64,000 bases of DNA, taken from NCBI GenBank assembly GCA_022560025.1, contig JAFISE010000012.1, forward strand, positions 248,001 through 312,000, in the 5' to 3' direction. Shown in pieces: positions 10,294 to 21,308 of the stretch (within the stretch, counting starts at the first letter, position 1; each line of letters starts with the position of its first letter). The DNA is from Stagonosporopsis chrysanthemi. Lineage: Eukaryota > Ascomycota > Dothideomycetes > Pleosporales > Didymellaceae. The notes below the pieces were generated by a model, which saw only the letters and a program-made list of their open reading frames with translations, searched no databases and was not told where the DNA came from. The position numbers and the translations under genes were made by a program.

Positions 10294-11314
10294 GTTGATC
10301 GCAGGACGTCAGCGAAGGTGATGCTTTAAATCACCCTGAAGTAGAGGGTCGAGACAGATTTATAGACTTTGCCGTCATAGACAAAAGAGCTCAAATGCGC
10401 GATACACGCATTAGTTCACAAGCCAAAGCCAAAGTAGGGCCACCAAATGTCCACAGTACCAGAGGTCTCAACCTCCGACCGTAGTAGCGGTCGTACAGGT
10501 GGCTAGGCACAATAACCCGGAGATGATCCTCGCTTCGACAACGAGCCTGAGTCTTACGGTCTGGCAGTGCGACCGGAGTGAAAACTTCGAGGCAGGCTGC
10601 AAGCTGTGAAGATTGAGGCGGATGACGTTGATGGTTCAGGTCCTCCGCAAGTTCGCCGCTGTGTTGATTCACTATCACATATGTCCAATGAGGGCAAGGT
10701 ATTGTGCACAACATGAGTAGTGTGATGTTGTATGCAAGAAATGCTGTGATGCCATGCATGTATATTGTTGTCGATTGCCATGTCTTGGAGAGGGCTCAGA
10801 CCAAGACAACCATACGCGCCAACTCGTTGCTGATCATAGGACCTTACTTACATCGAGCTTTGAGTTACAGACAGAACAATGGGCTCGGATGTCAGAACAA
10901 TATCAGCACTCCAGCGCATTGCCTGTGATGATACTGAGACTTTGGGCGTTGCTCAAGCATAAAAAATGGTATGTGGCTAACCAGATCATGTCACGTCAAC
11001 AGTCTGAGCACGCTATGTGTAGCCTCAGCGTTACAGAGCTAAGCGTGGGCGAATGGGCTCGGGTAGTATTGTTGGTGCTAAGCAGCCATGCTGGAAGATC
11101 TCAAACGGCCACGCAAGCCCTGCTGAAAGAATGCGCATGAAGGTGACACGACTATTTTGATGGAGGGTGCTACAAATGATTAGGTAGGACCGGCGTATAG
11201 ATGAACAGACCATAGTAGTGCCAATGTGCTATAGAAGCAATTGTCTTATATCATGTTGAGTGCCTGGACTATTTTCCGCCCCTCTCTATATCGCGAAGAA
11301 GGTCGAGTCTTTCG
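10294..11314. other. Intergenic region between the Ser/Thr-rich gene and GPI18
   Basis: About 1 kb. It contains the promoter of the minus-strand secreted gene on its left side and the 3' flank of GPI18 on its right. Only short chance frames are present, with no domain or signal peptide. Confidence 0.5.
10357..10365 (-). promoter_or_regulatory. TATA box candidate for the Ser/Thr-rich secreted gene
   Basis: CTATAAATC on the minus strand lies about 65-70 bp upstream of the start codon at 10293. This is a reasonable TATA position for a gene with a short leader. TATA promoters are typical of regulated surface-protein genes; the call rests on match and spacing only. Confidence 0.45.
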
Positions 11315-12783
11315 TTAAGCAGGTGGAAGGAAGTTGGCAAAGAGAATCCCCTGAATCATGGCGTACATGATGATAGCACGAACTGCCCATTGTCCAATGT
11401 TCGATTGACTTTCGACCTGAGGGTTCGCCCTATGAGTCAGCCATGCAGCCACAGTCAGGTACCAAATGGGATACCCAGAAGCGATCCGGTTAACAATCTG
11501 AACATGAAAACTGGTAGCTGCTGCTAGTGCCAGCACTAACTGAGGTAACGCCAGTTCTGGCAGGTCGCACATAGCGGAAGTCATCGGCTTGGTGTCGAGG
11601 GTGTTAGTGGTGTGGGGTACAGGACGCCAATGCAACTGCTGAGCATTACCGATGCGGAGGAAAGTGACACTTGAGTACACCAATAGCCAAAGCATTGGGA
11701 TCGCAAGCAGGAACAACGGAAAGTTGGACAAAGTCCAGTAACGGAAAAGCCCAACGCCCCTAAACTCGCGTTAGGGTGATCTCTGTCTAGCGCAGTAGAC
11801 TTACCAATAGTGACTTTGCACCCATGAGTAGATGCTGGGTATACAATTTTCGCACCAAGGTCTGATAGTAGAGGTGTTGGTACTGCAAAACTCCAGATGG
11901 GCAAGGTATTGCGGTCCAACAAATCCAACGGCTACTAGGATGCCAGAGACACAGGTGACCAAGATTCTGCAGAGGGCACGCATATCTGACTCGATGTGGA
12001 GTAGTTGAGGCAGGTACCGCGCAACGTCATACAGAAATACCAAGCCACTCAGCAAGCCATTACTCCGTACCGTCGTCGCCAAAGCGAACAGCAGGCCTGA
12101 GCTGAGCTTGAAGGCTGTTTCTCGAAACCGAGTAGAAGAGGAGTCGACCGCCGCTTTGGATTCCACGTAACAGAGCATACCAGCCATGTTGAGCATTGAG
12201 AACATAGACTCTGCGTAAGGTGCCGAGAGAAACAGAGAAGCTGGCGTCAGCGTATGAAGTACACATGCAACGAATGGTATCCGGGACTGCTGTCGCCCCG
12301 CTCCCGTCATGAGGGTCAGGAGTCTGTACAGAATGAGCACGGAGAGGAGGTGGCAAACAGTAGAGATGACGATGCCGGCGACGATGTGGTACGAGACTGA
12401 GCTTTCCACATTTCCGGAAATGACTACGTTCGTGTCAACGCTACATTTTGCGGAGAAGACCAAAGCAGCTCACATCGTCCCGTGAGACCCAAAAGCTTGG
12501 AAAATGCTGGGCTGAAAGCCCATTCCTGTTCGAACACCAGTCCTCGTTCTGCAGCTTTGACAAAGTACAGTGCGTCCCATCGGAAAAGATTGAGGACGAG
12601 ATGCTTGAGTCGAGGTAATGAATTAACATTTGCATGACGGTTTGCACGTGGATCGATCAGGATCAAAGCGGAGGTGTCGTAGCCAGGGCCCGGACAGAAT
12701 GCCGTAAGCGTGAAAAGGAGCGCTTTCCACGCGCAGAAGACCAGAGCGAGCTGACGCCTATCTGAGGTCCTGGAGGCCGCCAT
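11315..12783 (-). CDS. GPI18: GPI mannosyltransferase 2 (PIG-V / Gpi18)
   Basis: This ER membrane enzyme adds the second mannose to the GPI-anchor core, using dolichol-phosphate mannose. Exons are 12474-12783, 11805-12423 and 11759-11315, with introns of 50 and 45 nt, giving 457 residues (yeast Gpi18 433). The N-terminal luminal motif is seen as LFRWDALYFVKAAERG, with the conserved Trp-Asp pair, followed by YEQE-like FEQEWAFSP. The family features TLTPASLFLSAPYAESMFS and TVRSNGLLSG are present. Multiple hydrophobic membrane segments span the protein, down to the C-terminal one (IMYAMIQGILFANFLPPA). Frames join cleanly at all splice sites. The gene is divergent from the ribosomal protein gene, with about 390 bp between starts. 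Confidence 0.92.
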
Positions 12784-13172
12784 CGAAGCCTAGCGAGGTT
12801 GGTGATGGTCGAGGAAGGCGCGCCTCGATTGGACGGCCACTAGCGTAATTTGCGCACCTACCAACGGCCAAGACTCGCTTACGCCCGCACCACATTTTCA
12901 ATGTCCCAGGTGCAGGCCAAACTTTTCGCTCTTCGTCAGTCCAGCAACCTCGTCGTCGACCGCCAACTAACCAACGGTAAGCGCAACACCCGTTCTGATC
13001 GCTCGAACAGCATTCGATCGCATGCGACAGCAATGGAGCATGACGACAACAATGATGGCCAGAGTGCAGCGCGGTAGCAATACCCGCTCACTCTTACGAG
13101 CTACAGAACTACTTAGTGGATGAACATTCGCTGATAGTTTCTGTTCTCTATGACAGAGCCTCTACAGACAAA
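12784..13172. promoter_or_regulatory. Shared divergent promoter of GPI18 and the eL8 gene
   Basis: These 389 bp separate the two divergent start codons. The part towards the ribosomal gene contains a pyrimidine-rich run (about 12910-12965), as expected of a ribosomal-protein transcription start. A short ATG frame from 12901 is probably in the leader and is not supported as a gene. Confidence 0.5.
12977..13167 (+). other. Candidate 5' leader intron of the eL8 gene
   Basis: A GTAAGC donor follows the pyrimidine-rich stretch at 12977. A CTACAG acceptor ends at 13167, five bases before the eL8 start codon. Leader introns close to the ATG are common in fungal ribosomal-protein genes. Transcript data would be needed to confirm it. 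Confidence 0.4.
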
Positions 13173-14062
13173 ATGCCTCCTAAGGGAAAGAAGACCGCGC
13201 CTGCCCCCTTCCCCCAGGGCAAGGCTGGCACCAAGAAGGCCGCTAAGGTACGTTGAAAATTCTCATTAATGGTCTTGCAAGATCTGATCAGTGGCAGAAC
13301 CCTCTCCTCGAGAAGCGCCCCAAGAACTTCGGTATCGGCCAGGACATCCAGCCCCAGCGCAACCTTGGTCGCATGGTCAGGTGGCCTGCGTACGTCCGTC
13401 TCCAGCGCCAGAAGAAGATCCTCAACCTCCGCTTGAAGGTCCCCCCGGCGATTGCCCAGTTCCAGCACGTTGCTGACCGCAACCGTAAGCACACACAAAG
13501 AGAAGAGGCGACCGATCATGGCTAACGCGGCACAGTCGCCACCCAGGCTTTCAAGATCCTCAACAAGTACCGCCCTGAGACCAAGGCCGAGAAGAAGGAG
13601 CGCCTGACTAAGGAGGCTACCGCCATCTCTGAGGGCAAGAAGAAGGAGGATGTCTCCAAGAAGCCCTACACCGCCAAGTTTGGTCTGAACCACGTTGTTG
13701 GCCTCGTCGAGAACAAGAAGGCCTCCCTCGTCCTGATCGCCAACGACGTCGACCCCATTGAGCTCGTTGTCTTCCTCCCCGCCCTCTGCCGCAAGATGGG
13801 TGTCCCGTACGTCATCGTTAAGGGCAAGGCCCGTCTCGGTACCGTTGTCCACCAGAAGACCGCCGCTGTCCTCGCTCTTACCGAGGTTCGCGCCGAGGAC
13901 AAGACCGAGCTCTCCAAGCTCGTCTCTGCTGTCAACGACGGCTACCTCGAGTCCCACCACAAGGATGCTTCGCGTCACTGGGGAGGTGGTATCATGGGCG
14001 CCAAGGCCAATGCTCGCATGGCCAAGCGCAGGAAGGCCATCGAGAGCGCCATCAAGATCTAA
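13173..14062 (+). CDS. RPL8: 60S ribosomal protein eL8 (yeast Rpl8, L7Ae family)
   Basis: This is a structural protein of the large cytoplasmic ribosomal subunit. Exons are 13173-13247, 13298-13484 and 13536-14062 (introns of 50 and 51 nt), giving 262 residues against 256 in yeast. The basic N-terminus (MPPKGKKTAPAP) leads into the conserved segment RPKNFGIGQDIQPQRNLGR. The L7Ae RNA-binding fold is seen in LNHVVGLVENKKASLVLIA and VVFLPALCRKMGVPYVIVKG. The C-terminus is WGGGIMGAKANARMAKR plus a short tail. Codon use is strongly biased to C-ending codons, as expected of a highly expressed gene and unlike the neighbouring secreted-protein genes. Confidence 0.98.
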
Positions 14063-14423
14063 ACGGTCTGATTGGGTTGCTAGGTTCATGAATTTTACGG
14101 CGTGTCTCTTATCTCTGCATGTAGGGTCTACAATACCACGGAGTTACGGAGGGTTAAAAGCAGTCGCAATGACGCTGCATTGACTGGAATCGAACAACGA
14201 TAACGCACGCCATTAGCATTACTTGCAGACATGAGTGATAAGTGATGTGGGAAAGAGCAACTCTTGAAAAGACTATGTACTAGCTCGTTGCCCAGCTCGA
14301 GTCTCAGTCAGCTATCTTATTAAGGCAGCGACCCCACCACCAGCCCCCACTTCTGTGCTCGGTGCTCGGTGCTCCAAGCTATGCTCGCATTCCCTCTTAC
14401 ATCATCCTACACAGCTAACCGCC
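14063..14423. other. Intergenic region between eL8 and the cyclodeaminase-family gene
   Basis: 361 bp containing the 3' end of the ribosomal gene and the promoter of the next plus-strand gene. I see no coding signal, apart from an in-frame upstream ATG at 14355 whose residues do not resemble the family. Confidence 0.5.
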
Positions 14424-15906
14424 ATGCCGTTGACCATTCTCACAGACTCTGACGTGCGCGACCTGTTGCACCAGCTGTCCAAGCAGGACGTCCTCGACTT
14501 GCAGCAGTCCCTTGCCGACGGCCTCCACTACTATTCGACTGCTACTGAAGAAGACTCCAATGCGTGTTGTTCCTCGTACCAGCCCATGCGGACAGCGCTC
14601 AAGCGCAATGACGGACAGACTACACTTTTTATGCCTGCCTCGAGCAACGACGGCATTGGTTTCAAGGTCGTGACACTGGCTACGGAAGACGCGAAGAAGC
14701 AATCAGATACCTCATCCATCGCATCGTCGCTCAAAGCGACCTCACTTTCGGAATCAACCAAATCCAGTAGCTCCTTCGAGCAGCCCCAATCTCTCGCAAG
14801 CTCACAGAGCACAAGTCCAAAGGGCACCCTGCAGCTACTTGACAAGGATGGATCGCCGCGTGCACTCATCAATGCCGAGGAGATCACCGCCTTTCGCACG
14901 GCGCTTGCCAGTACAATGCTGTTCAAGAAGCGACACAACGTTCACGACGTAGTTGTGTTTGGCGCAGGTGGGCTCTCGGCCATCGATCTCTAGGCTCAGC
15001 ACCTAACTCTTCACAGGTAAACAAGCATATTGGCACATTCGCCTTGCTCTTATGCTGCGCTCAACGGATATCCACCACCTCAACATCATTAATCGCGACT
15101 TTGATCGCGTCCACCAGCTTCTCCAAGCCCTCTACAATCCAAACGAGCAACCGACCAAGTTCGATCCGAGTACGAAACATGTTCCTGCCTATAGAAAGGA
15201 AGGCGAAGGTCTGCATAGACCGAAGATTCAGATACTCACGCCATCTCACGGCGAATATGATCGTCTCCTCAAGTCGACAATCAGAGCATCTTCTGTCATC
15301 TTCTGTACCACCCCCAGTCTGACGCCGCTTTTCCCTGCAGCGCACCTTACAAATCCAGAGGGGCGGAAGAAAGGTCGATACGTCGCGGCAATCGGCTCGT
15401 ACAAGCCACACATGTGCGAGGTGCACCCTGATATCCTTCGCCAGAACGTTACGCCTGACCACGGCCGACAATTCCACAAGCATGCTGCTCAAGGCGGCGC
15501 TGTCATCGTGGACAGTGTAGAAGCGTGTCTCAAGGAAGCTGGCGAGATCATCCAAGCTGGCCTATCACCAAACGAGATTGTTGAGATTGGCGAACTCGTC
15601 ATGCTTAAGCGGGATGCCGAGAAGCGACGCTCCGAATGTATAGCGCAGAAGCGTATGAGCGAGGAGGGTATTGATTACGATGGCGTCGAATTGGGCGAGA
15701 CTCCCTCAACGAAGAAGAACAGGGGTGGCAACAAAAGCGACAGAGATGAGCATGATAAGGAACATCAAAGTCTGATGGAGTGGTTGCAGAAGGGCAATGT
15801 CATCTACAAGAGCGTTGGGCTAGGGCTGATGGATGTCGTTGTTGGTAGCGACCTTGTGAGACTGGCAGACGAAAGGAGCATCGGGACACGGATCGATAAC
15901 TTCTGA
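14424..15906 (+). CDS. Ornithine cyclodeaminase / mu-crystallin family protein
   Basis: The family comprises NAD(P)-dependent enzymes such as ornithine cyclodeaminase and ketimine or amino-acid dehydrogenases; the substrate here cannot be told. Exons are 14424-14967 and 15017-15906 with a 49-nt intron (CTAAC branch, CACAG acceptor), giving 477 residues, long for a family usually near 330-380. The Rossmann motif VVVFGAGKQAYWH spans the splice junction (about residues 176-189). Family signatures GSYKPHMCEV and VDSVEACLKEAGEI follow. Extra length comes from a Ser-rich insertion (about residues 95-140) and a charged insertion near GGNKSDRDEHDKEH. The start at 14424 gives the family-like N-terminus MPLTILTDSDVRDLL. 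The 3' end faces the Apple-module gene. Confidence 0.85.
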
Positions 15907-16207
15907 AGGTACCGTCTTGCAGAGGGCAGATAGGCCACAGAGCTATCCGAGTGAAGTACAGCCTTATAGTTGACATCGCGCAATGAAAAAATGGAAACAC
16001 TGCCAATGCTCAGTCCGCCAAAGCTGATAGCTTAAGAGTGTTCAAGTATCATGCCGGTCAGCTTCAAGCTTTTAGACAATATTTGCCAGTCACTGCGTTA
16101 CGACATGTCACTTCAAATTTTCGTTTGTATGTCCAAATGGTTGATTATATATTACAGATTATAAAAAGTGTGTCTACACTGTTGTAATGAGTGCCTCGTC
16201 ACCACCT
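15907..16207. other. Convergent 3' flanks
   Basis: 301 bp between two converging genes, AT-rich near 16080-16180, consistent with 3' ends. No gene is seen. Confidence 0.5.
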
Positions 16208-19200
16208 CTAGGCTTTAACCATCAGTGCCACCGGCTCACAGCTATACGCCTCACCACCAGTGACAGTAAACTTCATACTCTTCTTCTGCAACGCCGCGCC
16301 GCCGTTAACGGGATCATTGGCTAAGAAGATCTTGTTAAGTTGACCCTTGATGCCGCACACGAACGGCCAGAGGTGGCTGCCCTTGGTGTCGATACCCAGC
16401 ATCATCTTCTCTCCCTCGACTTCGACCTGCGAAAGCGTGATCAGCTTCGCGCCCTTTGGCAGCTTGTTCCACGCTGCGAGACGCAGACGCGAAGCACCAG
16501 TGGAGGCCAGCACGTCGGGGTAGTAGTGGAGGTAGCGGTCAGAGGAGTCACCGATGATTGTCTTGGAGGTGGAGTCGCCATTGAATGAGCCAGTGGTCAA
16601 GTTGGAGATATCGGTTGAGTCGCCGATAAGGGACAAGAAGAGGTTGCCATCCTTGCTTGGATTAAGCTTAAGGGAGCTGGTTGTGTCCACGATTTCGAGG
16701 TTGACAAAGTCGACATCTGTAGAGTTCGAGGTCGAGTTGGCGGTAGAGGTACTGAGAGGCATAGGAGGGATCGACTCGCTGGTAGAGGAGGTAGTTGCGG
16801 AGGGCTCTACCGGAGTCTCGCTGGCTGGAGTGACGGCTGGAGTTGCAGCAGGAGTCTCGCTTGGAGTCTCGGCTGGAGTCTCGGCTGGAGAGCTCGGAAC
16901 GACAGGATCAGGTGTGTTTTGTGCTGGGCTAGCTCCGACAGGCGTTTCCGTAGGTGCGTCTGTGGAACCGGGCTCACTAGATCCCGGAAGCTGGGGAGTC
17001 TCTTGACGCTTGCTCCAACGAGCATTGTAGAAGAAGTTGTAGTTGCCCTCACGAGCAGGGTTCGAGACAAGGTAGTTGCCGTCGAGATTCTTGTACCAGA
17101 TCACACCTGTCTTACCGACACCTACCCAAGTGTCCCACTGGAAGTTCTCGTTGGTGTATTGCCATCTTCCTCCAGAGGACCGGATTGCGTTGTACATGTT
17201 CTGATACACACTGCGCGAGGTGATCTGGTTGCGACCATAAACAACAGCCACAATGTTGATATTGGAAACGCCAGACATTGACTCGTAGCCGGGAACAGCC
17301 TGGACGTAAGGCTGGGTATTCGCGGGACCTGGGTTGAGGACATAGGTTCCTGTTCCTCCCGTGACGACGAATGTGCGTAGCTCTTTCCCATAACTGAAGA
17401 GCATAGAAATGGTCTTCTGATTACCAGGCCATGGGTCGCCATTCGCCCAGCCAACAATGCTAGAGGCAGCGTTAGTATGTGTACATATATCTAGAACAGA
17501 ACAGCCTTACCTGTTGGTTTCGATGATAAGCTGCGACCCGCGGGCCACATTCAATTTAGCATAATTGGTTATGTCTCGGTCTGCATAGTACATGCTGATG
17601 ATAGACATTGTAGGCGCAGTGGTCATAGCGCTGTGGATTGGGTCGAGGTCCGGGGAGGGGTTGGGCAACAACGCTGGACGACCGTTCTTCAGCCAACAGG
17701 TGACACCGTCAGTGCGTTCAGGAGCATACACAATGCCAACACATTGCGAGTTTGTACCGCACCAGTTCATGCACGACTCGAATGAGTCACGGAAGCCCCA
17801 AGTGATATCAGCTCCAGCTGCATCCTTGTTACAGGTGATGGTGTATTCGTTCTTGTTCGGGCCAGCATCTGTGTACGTCTTGCCCTCTGCACCAGGGCAC
17901 TGGAGACCCACCGGCTTGGGGAGGAAAGCGATAGCGCGAGGGTTTGCTGGGTCGGAAGCTACACTCACTGTCGCAAAAGCATTCTTAGGCCAGCATGTCT
18001 TGGTTGGAGCACTCCACGCCACACCAACACAGCTTGGAATGGAGTCGCAGTAGTTGATGCAGTCTTCGAAAGTGTTGACTGTGGTGGCTCCTATGTCCGA
18101 ATTTCGTGCATCTTTGTCGCAGGATACAGTGTACTGGCCCTTCTTGGATCCAACGCCGGTGAAAGTCTTGCCCTGCGCGTAGGGACAGGTGAGTGTAGTT
18201 GGTGTAGGCGTAGGAGTTGCCGATGTCGATGTTGCCGATGATGATGTAGGGGTCTCAGGACGAGTACGACCAATGCAGCCCGAGGCGAGTGTGGCAGGTT
18301 TCCACGAACCCAACTTCCAGCCCTCGGAGTTGGGCACGTCGATGCGAACCTCGTTGGTGAGGGCAATGTCCCAAGCAATACCCTGACAGTCGTCGCCTCC
18401 AAACTGGTTTTTGGACGTTCCAACATCGAATTCGAGTTTTGCTTCAGCGGTAATAGCGGGAATGTCAGTCAGGTTGACAGCCTTTTCGAACCTACCATCG
18501 AGGATGTTGATACCGAAGCTCAGTGTAACAGGAAGGCCAAGAGCAGCCGTGGCTGTAAGCTCGCCATGTGCATCGAACTTCCGGTCGACCTGAGGGACCC
18601 AGCCAGACTGACTTGATTGTCGCGAGTCAACAAAATCGAGGTGTGCATTGAATGCAGGCCAGGTCAGGCTGGCTCCGGTGAGCAACTGTCCCTCCGCCTC
18701 GATGCTAAACGTTGCCTGAGCGCTGAGAATTGCTCGTGGGCCTAGAGAAACAATTTTGGGGATTTCCCATCCGGGCAGGCCCTTCACGAACAGGTCCTTG
18801 CGGATGGTCTTCTCGTACTTTGTGAAAGCTTGGACACCCAAGAAGGCGCCAACGTACATGTTACCGGAGACGTCAACCTGCGCTTTCTTCAGGCCGGAGA
18901 GAGGTGTAGCACTGAGAGAGCCCTTGGCGATGAACTTGCCCTTTACACCACAGTCAACACACCTGTGACAATTAGCAAAACAGAAATGTAGGAGGTTTCT
19001 TCGGAAATAATTACCAGAGCTCAACACCTGGTTCTGGGTCCTTCTCGCCGGGAAGAAGCTTGAACTCAGAGGCAACCCTCGCAAGGTTGATCTTCGACGC
19101 CTTCCACTTCGCACCCTCGCGCTCTGGGCGGTAGTCGTAGAACTTGAAGCCGGTGGTACCGTCCCAAGGGGTAGTCTTAGATATGGACGTGCCTGTGAGA

Positions 19201-21308
19201 TCGATTGGCAGAGTGAGAGAGTTGTCATAATTGCCAGTGACAACGAACACGGCCAACTTAGCAGTATTGACTGCAATGGCAATACCGACGGCAACCGTGG
19301 TTTTGACCACAGCGACAGCGACTTTCGCAGCAGTCTGGGCGACTGCGACCACGGTCTGTGCAACTTGCTTGACAACAGCAACTACGGCTTGCTTGGCAAC
19401 CGAGACGACCGCTTTAGCAAGCTTGCTAAACCACCCTCGCTTGGCGAGATCACGCCTGACAACATCAGTTTTGTCCGACTCGCTGGCTCCAGCTGAAGCC
19501 AGGACGTGTTCCTCATCGTCGCCGTTGTTTGCGTAGTATCCAAGTTGTGCATCGAGAGAGCTGTCGAAGGAGCTTCCGCACGCAACAGCAGGAAGATCAT
19601 CAAGGAAAGGAGAGTCAGGTTTGCCGCAGCTCAACGCATCCCCTCCGTCAGAAGCAGAGCTGTTGGAAGTGCTGTTTTGCAATTCAATTTTGCCGAAGTC
19701 GATGTCCATTTCGTTGAAGACGTCTCCAAGCTCTACAGTCGCACCGGAAGCACTGAATGTGTTGGCGTTTTGGTCGAAACTGACACTCTGCGCAAGCCAG
19801 AACGAGTTCTGGTCGCCATTGCCACAGCTCTTAGCACTGGTGATGAATAGCAGAGGAGCTTTTGCTGGCCATGTGTCCGCAGCGTGCGTAAAGGCGATAA
19901 GGTTATCGAACTTGGCCTGAAGGCTCCCGCCAGCGCAGTCAACATTCTTGATGTAAACAGAGTGGTCCAGAATGATAGAGGGGTACTTGTAGTCGACTGT
20001 AAGCCGGACGGTAACAGCACCAGACTCATCGTCGCTCATCGTATCGGAACTGCCACCAAACCACAGCGCTGTTTTCTCTTCAGGTGTGAGCACACCGAGG
20101 CCACCCATGTTGACTCCGGGAGGGGAGACAGGACCGAGAGTAGCCAATGGTGGGCTGGGAAGCGTCATAGGTTCAGCCATCATGGACTCCGTCGCGCCCG
20201 CTTCCAGTGGCTTGTCGGCGATAGTGGGGAAGGCAAATGCATCCTTCGCGGGTTTCTTAACAATAGCACCCCAGACATGTGAGGCACTGACACCAGCGTT
20301 GAGTTCGTTCTTGAGATAGCACACCCCGGAAGCATACGCCACAGCTTGACAAGCATCGTTCTTGTCGCAAGCCTCAAGACACAAGTCGAAAGACTTGGCC
20401 TCAAGAGACTTGAAGTCGCCGCCGTAGTAATCAGTACCGCAGGTGATCTCGTAAGTACCGCCAGAGGTTATCGAAGGCGTCTTGCCATTGCTGGAAGGGC
20501 ATGTAATGGGTGCGGTAGTTTCCTTGGGGGTATCAGGTGTGGTGCCCGTGCCGGTGTTGCCAGTCCCATCTGTGACCAGCTTCGCCGACCACACATGACC
20601 TGCAGCACTACCCTCGTTGAGTGCATTCTTCTTGTAGCACGTTCCCCAAACATAGCTGACGTCAACACAACCATCCGTGGTCGCGCATGCTTCGATACAG
20701 GCTGCGAACGTGTCGGTATTGGAAGAGCCCATATCTGCACCATAGTGGTCGATGCCGCACTCGATCAAGAATGTACCCTTCTTGGAAGTGTACTTGACTC
20801 CATCGCTGGCTTTGTCTTCGCAGGTAATATCTTTTCCAGATGGGGCGCTAGGCATCGTGTTAGGACCGTCAGTCGACGCAGTAACCTTCTTGCGCGCAGT
20901 CCAGACAGATCCGTTGTCGATAGCAGTATTGAGCTTGTTCTTCTTGTAGCAAGCATTTGGCCAAACGAAAGACACATCCACGCAACCAGGGACAGTGTCA
21001 CAGTCGTTGATGCACTCTTCGAACGATGCTGGCCAGGATGCTCCCATGTCACCACCGCTTCTTGAAGTCAGCGTACGTAATCCAGAACGAATTCACAAAA
21101 CTCACACATAGTCCTTGCCACAAACAATCTCCCAGTCTGCGTTCTTCGCGGTGAAGATCTCGCCATTGCTGGCATTGTCCCAACATGAGAGAGAGGCTGT
21201 TGCACGCCTGGCTACATAAGAGTTGTCTGATGACGGCGCGGGAATCGCAAGGGAGTGTGCAGCCAAAAGGCCCAAAATGAGTGTGGGGTTCAAAAGAGAG
21301 GACGCCAT
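16208..21308 (-). CDS. Large secreted protein with five Apple/PAN-like modules and DUF7029/DUF7223-like regions
   Basis: Exons are 21106-21308, 19015-21057, 17511-18962 and 16208-17459 (introns 48, 52 and 51 nt), giving 1649 residues. A signal peptide covers about residues 1-22. Cys-rich Apple/PAN-like modules lie at about 40-128, 140-225, 250-335, 1006-1095 and 1100-1190, each with the pattern FEECINDCDTVPGCVDV or close. Residues about 392-530 resemble the fungal domain I remember as DUF7029; about 680-950, starting near CVDCGVKGKF, resemble DUF7223. Between them, after a Lys-Arg pair, is an Ala/Val/Lys-rich amphipathic run (about 608-675). Residues about 1200-1380 form another globular region, then a Pro/Thr-rich linker, then a C-terminal domain. 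No GPI signal is seen. The function is unknown; carbohydrate or protein binding at the cell surface is inferred from the modules. Confidence 0.85.

Noticed and set aside
13148..14089. Minus-strand 313-codon Leu/Gly/Asp-rich frame opposite the eL8 gene
   Set aside because: It is produced by the extreme C-ending codon bias of the ribosomal gene; it has no domain.
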